This document shows positions 53,546-62,796 of a DNA stretch of 64,000 nt, in pieces. The translations under genes were made by a program, and so were the position numbers. The stretch is from Collinsella sp. MSK.8.10 (GTDB lineage Bacteria > Actinomycetota > Coriobacteriia > Coriobacteriales > Coriobacteriaceae). The first letter of the stretch is position 1. Every line of letters starts with the position of its first letter. Below the pieces are notes generated by a model, which did no database searches, was not told the origin of the DNA, and saw only the letters and a list, made by a program, of their open reading frames with translations. The stretch covers positions 62,001-126,000 of the forward strand of contig NZ_JAHPYF010000003.1 of NCBI RefSeq assembly GCF_019041915.1, written 5' to 3'.

Positions 53546-54952
53546 ATGCCTCTTGCTGATGTCTTTAGCCTGCTCGTTTTGGGTCAGGGCAAATCCGGTC
53601 TCGATGTCGCCCGCTGGGCGCTGGCACATCCCGAGCGCGTAAGCGCCGTTACCGTGTATGGCGGCGGCACCTCTGAGCCCAATGACGCCACGCGTGCGCT
53701 CGAGGCTGCTGGTGCGTCGTTTGTCTATGGGACCGAACAGGTCGAGGGCGCCTATGACGTATGCGTGACGTGCCCGGGCATCTCGGAGTTCTCGGGCTTC
53801 TTTAAGGCCGGGCGCGAGCATGCCGCCCAGATTATGGGTGAGCCCGAGTTTGCCTATCGCCTGTCGCCCGATAACTGGATTGCCATTACGGGTACCAACG
53901 GCAAGACAACTACCACGTCGCTGACTGATTATCTGCTCAAGGCTGCCGGTGAGGCCAGCGTAGCTGTCGGCAACATCGGCGAGCCGCCGGTCAACGAGAT
54001 TGACGGCCGAGCTCATAACGAGTGGTTTGTGGCCGAGCTCTCGAGCTACCAGATTGCTACGACCGCCGAGCTTCATCCTCGCGTGGCGGTGCTGCTCAAC
54101 ATCACTCCCGACCACTTGGGCTGGCATAAGAGCCATAAGAACTATGCGCTTGCCAAGATCAAACTGTTTGACAATATGGTCGATGACGATCTGGCGGTTG
54201 TCGACGTCGAAGACGCCGGCATTCACGAGTTCGATGAGCACATCTACACGCCGGGTCGTCGCATCTGCAAGGTCGCTTTTGACGAGCCCGAGGGCGAGGA
54301 TGCCGCCTTTGTGCGCGATGGCAAGATGATCGTGCGCCTGAAGGGCGTCGAGACCCCGCTCATCGCTACATCCGAGCTCAAGATTTCGGGCCATCACAAT
54401 GTTATCAATGCCCTGTGCGCTGCCACAGCTGCCCTGGCAGTCGGTGCCGATGTCGATGGTGTCTGCCGCGGTCTGGCCTCGTTCCAGCCGCTCGAGCACC
54501 GTGTGGAGCCGTGTGGCGAGATTGACGGCGTGCGCTACGTCAACGATTCCAAGGCGACCAACACCGATGCGGTCGAGAAGGCACTGACGGCATTTCCCGA
54601 TGACGACGTGATCTTGCTGCTCGGCGGCCACGATAAGGGCACGCCGCTCACGGACTTCGCGCGCGTTGTTATGGATAACGTACGCTCGGTCGTCTGCTTT
54701 GGCGATGCGCGCGAGCGCTTCACCGCCGCTATGGACGAGGCCGATGTCGATGGCGATGTGGATATCGCCCAGGCGGATGACCTGCGCGATGCCGTGGACG
54801 TCGCCCGTTCGCTGTCGAGCCGTGGCGACGTGATCCTACTTTCTCCTGCCTGCTCTTCGTTCGATGAGTTCTCGGGCTATGAGGAGCGCGGCCGCGTGTT
54901 TAAGGACTATGTGGCCCAGCTTGCCGCTGCAGCGAAATCACAAATGGAATAG
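53546..54952 (+). CDS. murD: UDP-MurNAc-L-Ala D-glutamate ligase
   Basis: 468 residues. N-terminal Rossmann-like domain (FSLLVLGQGKSGLDVARWA), ATP site ITGTNGKTTTTSL (about 114-126), NIGEP, ELSSYQIATT and the C-terminal YVNDSKATNTDAVEKAL. Slightly longer than usual (about 450) because of a linker. Forms an operon with mraY and ftsW; gaps are 9 and 8 bases. Confidence 0.95.
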   Translation: MPLADVFSLLVLGQGKSGLDVARWALAHPERVSAVTVYGGGTSEPNDATRALEAAGASFVYGTEQVEGAYDVCVTCPGISEFSGFFKAGREHAAQIMGEPEFAYRLSPDNWIAITGTNGKTTTTSLTDYLLKAAGEASVAVGNIGEPPVNEIDGRAHNEWFVAELSSYQIATTAELHPRVAVLLNITPDHLGWHKSHKNYALAKIKLFDNMVDDDLAVVDVEDAGIHEFDEHIYTPGRRICKVAFDEPEGEDAAFVRDGKMIVRLKGVETPLIATSELKISGHHNVINALCAATAALAVGADVDGVCRGLASFQPLEHRVEPCGEIDGVRYVNDSKATNTDAVEKALTAFPDDDVILLLGGHDKGTPLTDFARVVMDNVRSVVCFGDARERFTAAMDEADVDGDVDIAQADDLRDAVDVARSLSSRGDVILLSPACSSFDEFSGYEERGRVFKDYVAQLAAAAKSQME

Positions 54953-54960
54953 GGGTTGCG

Positions 54961-56481
54961 GTGAGAGAGGAGAGCCCCCGACAAGGTATGAGGAGGCCCG
55001 ACTCGGACCGTGCTTCCTCGCGGCGCAGCACACCGCGTTCCGGTCGCGGCGGGCAGACGTTTAGCGAACGCTATATTGCCGGCGTTCCCGCCCGTATCAT
55101 GCGCCCCCGTTTGATATTCATGGCCTGCCTGTTTACCTTGGTGTGCTTTGGCCTGCTGATGGTGTACTCGGCGTCTTCGGTCGAGGCGCTGCACGAGAAT
55201 GGCTCGGCGACGTTTTTTCTGTTTCGACAAGCCGCGTTTGCCGGAGTTGGCGTGCTGGCTATGGTTGCCATCGTGCGCATCTTGCCGGACAGTTGGTTTG
55301 GGGAAGATGTGCTCAGGATCTTCCTTATTGGCATGATAGGGCTACTGCTTCTGGTGTTCTTGGTGGGCAGCGGCAGCCGTGGCGCCACGCGCTGGCTCAA
55401 CATCGCCGGTATTCAGTTCCAGCCTTCCGAGTTTTTAAAGCCATTTGCCATTGCGTATTCGGCCATCATGCTCGACCGCTTCTTTTCGCCCGGTGGCAAC
55501 ATCAACGAATTCCTTCGCAAGATGGGCATCTACCTGGGCATTTCGCTCTTTCTGATCTTTATCCAGCCCGATTTCGGTACTGTCCTGATCATCCTGTTGA
55601 CCCTCATGTGCATGGCGTTATTTGCGGGTCTCGACCCCAGATTTATCATCGGCGTGCTAATCTTCGGCATTCTCGTGATCGTGATTGCACTTGTCGCAGA
55701 GCCGTACCGTATGGTGCGTATTCAGGTTGCCTTGAACCCTTGGGCCGACGAGTATGGTGACGGCTATCAGGCCACGCTTGCCATCATGGCCTTTGCCTCG
55801 GGCGGTCTGTTCGGTCGTGGCATCGGCAACTCAACCATGAAGTACTCGTATCTGCCCGAGGCGCACAATGACTACATTCTGGCCATCATTGGCGAGGAAG
55901 TCGGTTTTGTCGGAACCGTGCTGTTCTTCTTGGTGTTTGCGATGCTGATCTACTCGGCGTTTCGCATTGCCGAGCAGGCGACCGATCGTCGGGGCGCGCT
56001 TATGGCGTCTGGCTCCGCGGTCATTCTCGCGGTGCAGTTTTTGATTAACGCGTTGGGCATCCTCAACGTGTTTCCCATGACGGGCAAACCGTTGCCGTTT
56101 ATTAGCTACGGCGGTTCGTCGATTATTGTGTCGCTTATGCTTGCCGGGTTGATCCTGCGCGTTTCGTACGAGAGCGCCCGTCGCGATGAGTACGACCGTC
56201 GCCGCGAGAGCTTTGCCGTTATGGATGAGAGTACCGCCGGCGTGCCCCACGTGCGCGGCGAGCGATCTTCGCGTAACGGTTTTACCGTCCTGGATGGCTC
56301 TGCGACCGAGCCGGCAGCCCGCCCGCGTCAGCGAACGGCACCGCAAGGTCGTCCTCAGCGCCCCAGCCCTCGCACCGCGGGCGGCGGATATAATCGAATC
56401 GATTTGAACTCGGACCCGTCGGCGCGTCTGCGCACCGACGACCAGGGACCGCGTGTACGAAGGGACTACCATGACCGATAA
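54961..56481 (+). CDS. ftsW: Septal peptidoglycan polymerase FtsW
   Basis: 506 residues. SEDS-family glycosyltransferase that polymerises lipid II at the septum. About ten membrane helices between residues 45 and 405; motifs include ATRWLNIAGIQFQPSEFLKPFAIAY, QPDFGTVLIILL, GNSTMKYSYLPEAHNDYILAIIGEE and PLPFISYGGSSI. The cytoplasmic tail of about 100 residues is long, basic and Pro/Arg-rich, a likely docking site. Start is GTG 54961. Distinguished from RodA by cluster position. Confidence 0.93.
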   Translation: MREESPRQGMRRPDSDRASSRRSTPRSGRGGQTFSERYIAGVPARIMRPRLIFMACLFTLVCFGLLMVYSASSVEALHENGSATFFLFRQAAFAGVGVLAMVAIVRILPDSWFGEDVLRIFLIGMIGLLLLVFLVGSGSRGATRWLNIAGIQFQPSEFLKPFAIAYSAIMLDRFFSPGGNINEFLRKMGIYLGISLFLIFIQPDFGTVLIILLTLMCMALFAGLDPRFIIGVLIFGILVIVIALVAEPYRMVRIQVALNPWADEYGDGYQATLAIMAFASGGLFGRGIGNSTMKYSYLPEAHNDYILAIIGEEVGFVGTVLFFLVFAMLIYSAFRIAEQATDRRGALMASGSAVILAVQFLINALGILNVFPMTGKPLPFISYGGSSIIVSLMLAGLILRVSYESARRDEYDRRRESFAVMDESTAGVPHVRGERSSRNGFTVLDGSATEPAARPRQRTAPQGRPQRPSPRTAGGGYNRIDLNSDPSARLRTDDQGPRVRRDYHDR

Positions 56482-57586
56482 GATGACCGTTGCTATTGCA
56501 GCCGGCGGCACGGCAGGACACATCAACCCCGCGCTCGCCTTGGCCGAAGAGCTGCGTGATCGTGGCCACCACGTTGTGTTCGTGGGCCAGTCGCGCAAGC
56601 TCGAGGGTCGTCTGGTCCCCGAGGCTGGGTTTGATTTTGTGCCCATTACGGTCACGGGCTTCGACCGCTCCCGTCCTTGGACGGCGCTGACCTCGCTGTG
56701 GCGTGTCAACAAGGCCAAGCGTGCGCTCGCCAGTCATTTCTCAAAGGTCGGCAAGCCCGACGCTGCCATCGGTTTTGGTGCCTATGTCGAGGTTCCGCTG
56801 CTGGGGTGGTGCAAGGGCGCAGGCGTTCCGTATCTGCTACATGAGCAGAACTCTGTTCCGGGCCTGGCCAATAAGATGATGAACTCCCACGCCGCCCGTG
56901 TGTGCATCTCGGTGCCGGCAGCGCGCTCGGTCTTTGAGCGCGAAGGTGACCCTGACCACGTGCTCATGACCGGCAACCCCGTACGTCGCTCGGTGATCGA
57001 GGGCAATCGCGCTCGCGGCCGCAAGGCACTTGGTGTTCCCGAGGACGCTACGCTGCTGCTCGTCTTTGGCGGTTCACTTGGCGCCCAGCACCTCAACGAG
57101 CGCGTGGTTTCGCTCAAAAACGAGCTGCTTTCGCGCAAGAACCTCTATGTGTTGCATTCGACGGGTGCCGACGGCTTTGAGGAGACCGAGCGCGCTTTGG
57201 CGCTGACGCCCGAGGAGGCGAAGCGTTACCGCGTCCAGCCTTACATCGACAACATGGGCGATATGTTGGCTGCTGCCGATTTGGTGCTCTCGCGTTCGGG
57301 CGCATCGAGCGTGGCCGAGATCGCTGCGCTCGCCGTGCCCTCGGTGCTCGTGCCGTATCCGCATGCGACGGCCGACCACCAAACCACCAATGCCCGGTAT
57401 CTGGTCGACGCCGGGGCCGGCGTGCTCTGCGCCGATGCCGATATCGACGGTTCTGCCTTTGCCGATGAACTGCTGCACCTGGTCGATGACGCGGCGGCGC
57501 GCGACGCCATGCGTCAGGCGGCGCGTGGTCTGGCTCAGGATAGGGCCGCCGCTCTTCTGGCGGATGCGGTAGAGGGTTTGCGTTAG
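56471..57586 (+). CDS. murG: Lipid II synthase (GlcNAc transferase)
   Basis: 371 residues. Transfers GlcNAc to lipid I. N-terminal AAGGTAGHINPALALAEELRDRGH (about 9-32) is the donor-side glycine loop; FGAYVEVPLL and LHEQNSVPGLANKM follow. The UDP-GlcNAc site is in the second half, VLSRSGASSVAEIAAL and PYPHATADHQTTNA. ATG 56471 with GAAGGGA upstream overlaps the ftsW stop by 11 bases. Confidence 0.96.
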   Translation: MTDKMTVAIAAGGTAGHINPALALAEELRDRGHHVVFVGQSRKLEGRLVPEAGFDFVPITVTGFDRSRPWTALTSLWRVNKAKRALASHFSKVGKPDAAIGFGAYVEVPLLGWCKGAGVPYLLHEQNSVPGLANKMMNSHAARVCISVPAARSVFEREGDPDHVLMTGNPVRRSVIEGNRARGRKALGVPEDATLLLVFGGSLGAQHLNERVVSLKNELLSRKNLYVLHSTGADGFEETERALALTPEEAKRYRVQPYIDNMGDMLAAADLVLSRSGASSVAEIAALAVPSVLVPYPHATADHQTTNARYLVDAGAGVLCADADIDGSAFADELLHLVDDAAARDAMRQAARGLAQDRAAALLADAVEGLR

Positions 57587-57683
57587 TTAGACGGGATATC
57601 GTCGGTCGCCCTCGCGCTGATGCGGTAGGTGCGGTACAGTTAACAGGTTACAGGCAGTGTTTACGCAAGGAGTACACGAGCAC

Positions 57684-59102
57684 ATGGCTGATTCCCAGAC
57701 TGCAACCTCCGCGCCCGAGTTTAAGAGCGCCCACTTTATCGGTATCGGCGGCGCCGGCATGAGCGGCATCGCCCTCGTTCTGCACGAGCGCGGTTATGCC
57801 GTTACCGGCTCCGACCTTAAGACGTCACGTTATATCCGCCAGCTTACCCGCGCTGGTGTGAAGGTACATGTGGGCCATGAGGCCGCCACGATCGACGAGG
57901 TCAAGCCCGACGTGGTTGTTGTCTCCACCGCTATTCCGGAGTCCAACCCTGAACTCGTGCGCGCTCGCGAGCTTGGTATTCCCGTGTGGCCCCGTGCCAA
58001 GATGCTCTCTGCCTTGGGCCACGGCTACACTACCGTCGCTGTTGCCGGCACGCACGGCAAGACCACCACGTCTTCGATGTGCGCCACCATGCTCGACCGC
58101 ATGGGTCTGGATCCGAGCTTCCTGATCGGTGGCATCGTTGAGGGCTATGACACGAACGGCAAGAACGGCTCGGGCGACTACTTTGTCGCCGAGGCCGACG
58201 AGTCCGACAGCTCCTTCCTGTTCCTGAACCCCAACGTGGTCATTGTGACCAACGTCGAGGCCGACCACCTCGATCACTACTCGGGTATCGAGGAGATCGA
58301 AGCGACTTTCGCCAAATTCATGAGCCTGGTGGGCGAGGACGGCACCGTCATCGTCTGCGGTGAGGACCCGCATCTGGTCGAGCTCGCCAAGTCGACGGGC
58401 CGTCACGTGCTTTCCTACGGCTTTGCCGAGAGCAACGACATCGTCTGCATGCACCCGGATGTCAAGGGCATCCAGAGTGACTTTATCGTTCGCTTTGAGG
58501 ACGGCACTGAGCATGCTGTGGAGATCAAGAGCAATCCCGGTCGCCACAACATGCTCAACGCCACGGCGGTGCTCACCGTCGCCCATGTCCTGGGCCTTGA
58601 CATCGACGCCGCCGCCAAGGCGCTCTCGAGCTTTGAGGGCGTCCGCCGTCGCTTTACCCACGTGGGCGATATCGATGGCATCACCGTGATCGATGATTAC
58701 GGCCATCACCCCACCGAGATCAAGGCGACGCTTGCTGCCGCTTCGTCGCTGGGCTACAAGCATGTCGACGTCGTGTTCCAGCCGCACCGTTATTCGCGCC
58801 TGCAGGCCCTGTGCGACGACTTTGCCGATGCATTTGCCAATGCCGATAAACTGCTGCTGATTGATGTGTTCTCGGCTGGCGAGATGCCCATTCCGGGTGT
58901 TACCTCTAAGATGCTCGCCGATACCGTGCGCGCCAAGCATCCTGGCAAGGAGGTCGTGTACTGCTCCAGCCGTCTTGAGCTCAATCAGGAGCTCGAGCAG
59001 ATGGTGGGCGAGGGCGATCTGCTGCTCACTATGGGTGCCGGTGACGTTACGACCGTCGGTCCCGAGTTCATTGAGTATTTGACTGCCAAGAAAGACGCTT
59101 AA
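57684..59102 (+). CDS. murC: UDP-MurNAc L-alanine ligase
   Basis: 472 residues. Adds the first amino acid of the stem peptide. N-terminal FIGIGGAGMSGIALVLHERGY (about 17-37), ATP site VAGTHGKTTTSSM (about 120-132), EADESDSSFLFL, and the C-terminal IDDYGHHPTEIKATL and FQPHRYSRLQAL. ATG 57684 has AAGGAG eleven bases upstream, a long gap; the in-frame GTG at 57657 is an alternative. A gap of about 97 bases after murG shows no clear promoter. murB starts five bases after the stop. Confidence 0.95.
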   Translation: MADSQTATSAPEFKSAHFIGIGGAGMSGIALVLHERGYAVTGSDLKTSRYIRQLTRAGVKVHVGHEAATIDEVKPDVVVVSTAIPESNPELVRARELGIPVWPRAKMLSALGHGYTTVAVAGTHGKTTTSSMCATMLDRMGLDPSFLIGGIVEGYDTNGKNGSGDYFVAEADESDSSFLFLNPNVVIVTNVEADHLDHYSGIEEIEATFAKFMSLVGEDGTVIVCGEDPHLVELAKSTGRHVLSYGFAESNDIVCMHPDVKGIQSDFIVRFEDGTEHAVEIKSNPGRHNMLNATAVLTVAHVLGLDIDAAAKALSSFEGVRRRFTHVGDIDGITVIDDYGHHPTEIKATLAAASSLGYKHVDVVFQPHRYSRLQALCDDFADAFANADKLLLIDVFSAGEMPIPGVTSKMLADTVRAKHPGKEVVYCSSRLELNQELEQMVGEGDLLLTMGAGDVTTVGPEFIEYLTAKKDA

Positions 59103-59107
59103 GTCTA

Positions 59108-60019
59108 ATGGGTCTGTTTAACGCCGTCATGGCGCTCTCGGGCATGATCGACACGGATGTGATCGAGGACGAGCGCCTTGCGCGTCATACGAGCTATCGT
59201 ATCGGCGGCAAGGCCGACCTCTTTGTGACGTGCCATAGCTATCATGCCCTCCGCCGCGCCGTGGCGGTGCTCGATCGCGAGCAGGTGCCGTGGGTCATCA
59301 TCGGCAAGGGCTCCAATCTGCTGGTTGCCGATGGCGGTTATCGCGGTGCCGTCATTTCGCTCGGACGTGAGTTTCAGCGCACGGTTGTTGCCGATGACGG
59401 TTGTACGCTGACGGTCGGTGCGGGCGTGATGTTTGCGCGCCTGGTCAACGATGCCCTGTCGCGTAGCCTCTCGGGCCTTGAGTTTGCCGTTGGCATCCCC
59501 GGTTCGGTCGGCGGTGCGATATCTATGAATGCCGGCACACGGACCGAGTGGATTGGCTCGCTGGTTGAGGATGTCGTAACGTTTGACCCGGCATCCGGTA
59601 TCAAGCATTATGTGGGGTCCGAGATCACTTGGGGCTACCGCGAATGTAGCCTTCCCCGCAATGAGATCATCCTCGAGTGCGTGCTCAAGCTTAAACCGGC
59701 GCCCAAGGCCGACATTCGCGAGCGCATGGAACGGTACCTGACGAGGCGCAAGCGTACGCAGCCCATGGGTCGCGCATCCTGTGGGTCGGTCTTTCGCAAC
59801 CCGCCCGATGCGAGTGTGGGCAAGCTTATCGAGGATTGTGGATTAAAGGGTTTTTCGATTGGCGGCGCGGAAGTTTCGCCCGTTCACGCTAATTTTATCG
59901 TTAATAACGGAACTGCCTCGGCCGATGACGTTGCCGCGGTTATCAGACATGTGCACGGAAAGGTGAGGGAGGCGTATGGCATCGAGCTCAGACCGGAAGT
60001 TAAATTCCTCGGCTTCTAG
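59108..60019 (+). CDS. murB: UDP-N-acetylenolpyruvoylglucosamine reductase
   Basis: 303 residues, type II length. FAD enzyme that reduces the enolpyruvyl group to lactyl, giving UDP-MurNAc. HTSYRIGGKADLFVT at the N terminus, IIGKGSNLLVADGGYRGAVI (FAD loop), VGIPGSVGGAISMNAGTR, and the catalytic Ser in GRASCGSVFRNPPDA with a late Glu in REAYGIELRPEV. ftsQ overlaps its last 44 bases. Confidence 0.95.
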   Translation: MGLFNAVMALSGMIDTDVIEDERLARHTSYRIGGKADLFVTCHSYHALRRAVAVLDREQVPWVIIGKGSNLLVADGGYRGAVISLGREFQRTVVADDGCTLTVGAGVMFARLVNDALSRSLSGLEFAVGIPGSVGGAISMNAGTRTEWIGSLVEDVVTFDPASGIKHYVGSEITWGYRECSLPRNEIILECVLKLKPAPKADIRERMERYLTRRKRTQPMGRASCGSVFRNPPDASVGKLIEDCGLKGFSIGGAEVSPVHANFIVNNGTASADDVAAVIRHVHGKVREAYGIELRPEVKFLGF

Positions 60020-61232
60020 AGCATCGAAACCCACCTTCCGCCGCGCCGGAGGGCGTTCCGGCGCGCCTGCCAAACCTCAACGCAATACCGTCGCGCACTC
60101 TAAGTCTGTCGGGCATGCTCGACAGGCCGGTCGTCCGGTCGTCGGCTCTCAGCTCGGTAATCGTCCGGCCGCAAAAAAGTCCTTGCGTCCCTCGGCGACG
60201 TCAAAGCCTGTTATGGGCGCCAAGCCTGCCCGTCCCATGGCAACTCCTAAGCCCTTGACGGGAACTAATGCGGCGCGTCCGGGTCGCACGCTGGGCGCAT
60301 CGAAACCGCGCTCGCTGACATCGGTGCCGGCTACCGCCAAGAAGCCTTCGGGTAAAAAAGGCGTCAACCCGTTGTCTTCACTTAGGGCGATGGCAAGTAA
60401 AACATCAGACGCCGCTTCTGTCGTTACAGGCAAAGGCAAAATCGTGGGCGGCGTTCTGGCCGTCTTGGCCGTGCTCGTCGTCGTTGCCGTCGTGGTGATC
60501 AACTCTGGATTGTTTACCGCCACTGATATTCAGATTCAAGGCAGCGAGCATGTGACGAAGCACGATGCCATCCAGCTGATCGATTTGCCCGAGGGAACGT
60601 CGCTTTTTAACGTCGATCCCGACCAGATTACCGAGGACCTCAAGCAGAACCCGTGGGTCTCGGGCGTGGATGTCCAGCGTCAGTTCCCGCATACGCTCAT
60701 CATTACGCCGATGGAGCGCAAGGTCATCGCAATTGCCTATATCAGCTCCGATGACCTTGCCTGGGCCATCGGGGATGATGACACCTGGATCGCCCCGCTG
60801 TCGACGTCGGTCGAAGTGGACGACCAGGGCAACGTCATCACGACAGGGCAGGGCTCAAATACCCTGACCGGAATCGATGCCGCGCTGGCGCTCGCTAAGC
60901 ATTATGGCGCGGTGTTGTTGACTGATGTCTCGGCGGATGTCGCTCCGGTTTCCGGTCAGGCGGTGAACTCCAAAGCCGTTAAGGCCGGCCTGGATTATGT
61001 GCGTGGTTTTTCGAGCGAGTTCTTGGGACAAGTCAAGGACATTTCCACGCCTTCGGTCGAAGCCATCTCGGCAAACCTCAATAACGGCATTGAGGTGTCG
61101 CTGGGCGATTCGGACGATATCGCCAAGAAGGAACGCGTAGTCACCAAGTTGCTTTCGCAGGTAGAGGGCGTAACGTATATCAATGTGCGCTCTCCGGGCA
61201 ACTACACATTTAGGAATGCTCCGACCTCGTAG
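59976..61232 (+). CDS. ftsQ: FtsQ/DivIB division protein with a long basic N terminus
   Basis: 418 residues. The first 150 are a disordered, strongly basic segment rich in Lys/Arg/Pro/Ala/Ser (repeating RPxxxxKP-type units). One membrane helix follows (about 157-176), then a POTRA domain (about 179-250: FTATDIQIQGSEHVTKHDAIQLI ... VDVQRQFPHTLIITPMERKVIAI) and the FtsQ beta domain. Start ATG 59976, with GGGAGG close upstream, overlaps murB by 44 bases; the overlap is real coding in both frames. Usual FtsQ cytoplasmic tails are 20-100 residues, so this one is long; it could bind DNA or other division proteins. Confidence 0.9.
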   Translation: MASSSDRKLNSSASRASKPTFRRAGGRSGAPAKPQRNTVAHSKSVGHARQAGRPVVGSQLGNRPAAKKSLRPSATSKPVMGAKPARPMATPKPLTGTNAARPGRTLGASKPRSLTSVPATAKKPSGKKGVNPLSSLRAMASKTSDAASVVTGKGKIVGGVLAVLAVLVVVAVVVINSGLFTATDIQIQGSEHVTKHDAIQLIDLPEGTSLFNVDPDQITEDLKQNPWVSGVDVQRQFPHTLIITPMERKVIAIAYISSDDLAWAIGDDDTWIAPLSTSVEVDDQGNVITTGQGSNTLTGIDAALALAKHYGAVLLTDVSADVAPVSGQAVNSKAVKAGLDYVRGFSSEFLGQVKDISTPSVEAISANLNNGIEVSLGDSDDIAKKERVVTKLLSQVEGVTYINVRSPGNYTFRNAPTS

Positions 61233-61349
61233 CGCTGGTTGATGCTTTGTTGAGGGGCCATACCACGCCGTTTATCTGGTTTGTTTGGTTTTCACGGTCA
61301 ATTATTTGACTGATACGTTCATAATGTGCAAACATAATACGGTTTACCT

Positions 61350-61380
61350 TTGCATTTACTTTCAACCTGAAGGTTAATGT
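61350..61380 (+). promoter_or_regulatory. ftsZ promoter with a 19-bp spacer containing a dyad
   Basis: TTGCAT (61350-61355) and TAATGT (61375-61380) are 19 bases apart. The spacer carries the dyad AACCT-ga-AGGTT (61364-61375) within TCAACCTGAAGGTTAA. Overlong spacers with a central dyad are the hallmark of promoters activated by MerR-family proteins. Confidence 0.6.
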
Positions 61381-61431
61381 GCGCAGGGGTCGACCCATGC
61401 TATGGCTATAACCTTTGTTCGGAGGACCGAC

Positions 61432-62586
61432 ATGCACGAGACAGAGATCAACAACTACCTTGCCGTCATTAAGGTGGTCGGCGTCGGCGGCGGCGGTACC
61501 AACGCGGTCAATCGAATGATCGAAGAGGGCATCCGCGGCGTCGAGTTTGTTGCCATCAACACCGATGCTCAGGCACTCGCGATCTCTGATGCCGATATCA
61601 AGGTGCACATCGGCACTGACCTTACCCGCGGCCTGGGCGCCGGCGCCAACCCCGAGGTTGGCCGCAAGGCTGCCGATGAGTCCCGCGATGACATTGCCGA
61701 GGCGCTCGCTGGCGCCGACATGGTCTTCATCACCTGCGGCGAGGGCGGTGGCACCGGTACCGGCGCTGCTCCCATCGTTGCCGATATCGCGATGAACGAG
61801 GTCGGTGCGCTGACCGTCGCCGTCGTGACCAAGCCCTTCACCTTCGAGGGCCGCAAGCGTAAGAAGAGCGCCGAGGAGGGCATTAAGACCCTCTCCGATT
61901 GCGTTGACACCATGATCGTCATCCCTAACGATAAGCTGCTCGACATCGCCGAGAAGAAGACCACCATGCTCGAGGCCTTCGCGATTGCCGATGGCGTCCT
62001 TTCCCAGGGCACCCAGGGCATCACCGACCTCATCACCGTCCCCGGTATCATCAACCTGGACTTCGCCGATGTTAAGACCATCATGAAGCAGGCCGGTACC
62101 GCCATGATGGGTATCGGTACCTCTTCTGGGGATACCCGTGCCGTCGATGCTGCCCAGCAGGCCATCTCCAGCCCGCTGCTCGAGAGCTCCATCGATGGTG
62201 CCACGCGCGTGCTTCTCTCCATCGCCGGTTCCAAGGACCTGGGCATCCAGGAGATCAGCGACGCCGCCGACGTTGTCGCCAACGCCGTCGACCCCGAGGC
62301 CAACATCATCTTCGGTACCGTTGTCGACGAGTCCCTGGGCGATCAGGTGCGTATCACCGTCATCGCTACGGGCTTCTCCGACTCCAACGTCAACCGTCAG
62401 GATGAGCTCTTTGCCGCTCAGCAGTCTCAGAGCAAGGCCGCTGCTTCCGCTGAGCCGCAGCGCACCGCTCCGGCCACCAGCCCGGCTCAGGCCGCTCCGA
62501 CCCGCAACGTCGGTGGCACCGAGCTTCCTAACTTCGGCAACGATCAGTTCGAGCTTCCCGACTTCCTGAAGCGCGGTAGCTTCTAA
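61432..62586 (+). CDS. ftsZ: Cell division GTPase FtsZ
   Basis: 384 residues. Tubulin-like GTPase that forms the division ring. [24 protein letters not shown] at the start, the GTP signature [10 protein letters not shown] (about 105-114), [15 protein letters not shown] [21 protein letters not shown], and a C-terminal linker of about 60 residues ending in the conserved peptide [13 protein letters not shown] 61432 is chosen because GGAGG lies seven bases upstream; an in-frame ATG at 61402 would add ten residues that FtsZ lacks. It has its own promoter. Confidence 0.97.
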   Translation: MHETEINNYLAVIKVVGVGGGGTNAVNRMIEEGIRGVEFVAINTDAQALAISDADIKVHIGTDLTRGLGAGANPEVGRKAADESRDDIAEALAGADMVFITCGEGGGTGTGAAPIVADIAMNEVGALTVAVVTKPFTFEGRKRKKSAEEGIKTLSDCVDTMIVIPNDKLLDIAEKKTTMLEAFAIADGVLSQGTQGITDLITVPGIINLDFADVKTIMKQAGTAMMGIGTSSGDTRAVDAAQQAISSPLLESSIDGATRVLLSIAGSKDLGIQEISDAADVVANAVDPEANIIFGTVVDESLGDQVRITVIATGFSDSNVNRQDELFAAQQSQSKAAASAEPQRTAPATSPAQAAPTRNVGGTELPNFGNDQFELPDFLKRGSF

Positions 62587-62612
62587 GTCGTTCTTTGCAT
62601 TGTTGTGCACAG

Positions 62613-62645
62613 GGGCGTGTCCGTATGGACGCGCCCTTTTTATTT
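62613..62645 (+). terminator. Terminator after ftsZ
   Basis: GGGCGTGTCC (62613-62622) pairs with GGACGCGCCC (62627-62636), one G-U type mismatch, then TTTTTATTT. Confidence 0.9.
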
Positions 62646-62796
62646 CGACTTTGTAAACTAGAACCTCCAATCTCTTTACGTTCCCTTTACGATTGCCTCC
62701 AGCGCAGCAGGTATCCTTTTAAAGAAGTATGACAGCCGTATAAACGCGGGCTGTAGCGGCGATGCCGCGGTACTTGTGTTATTAGGAGGCTTTAGT

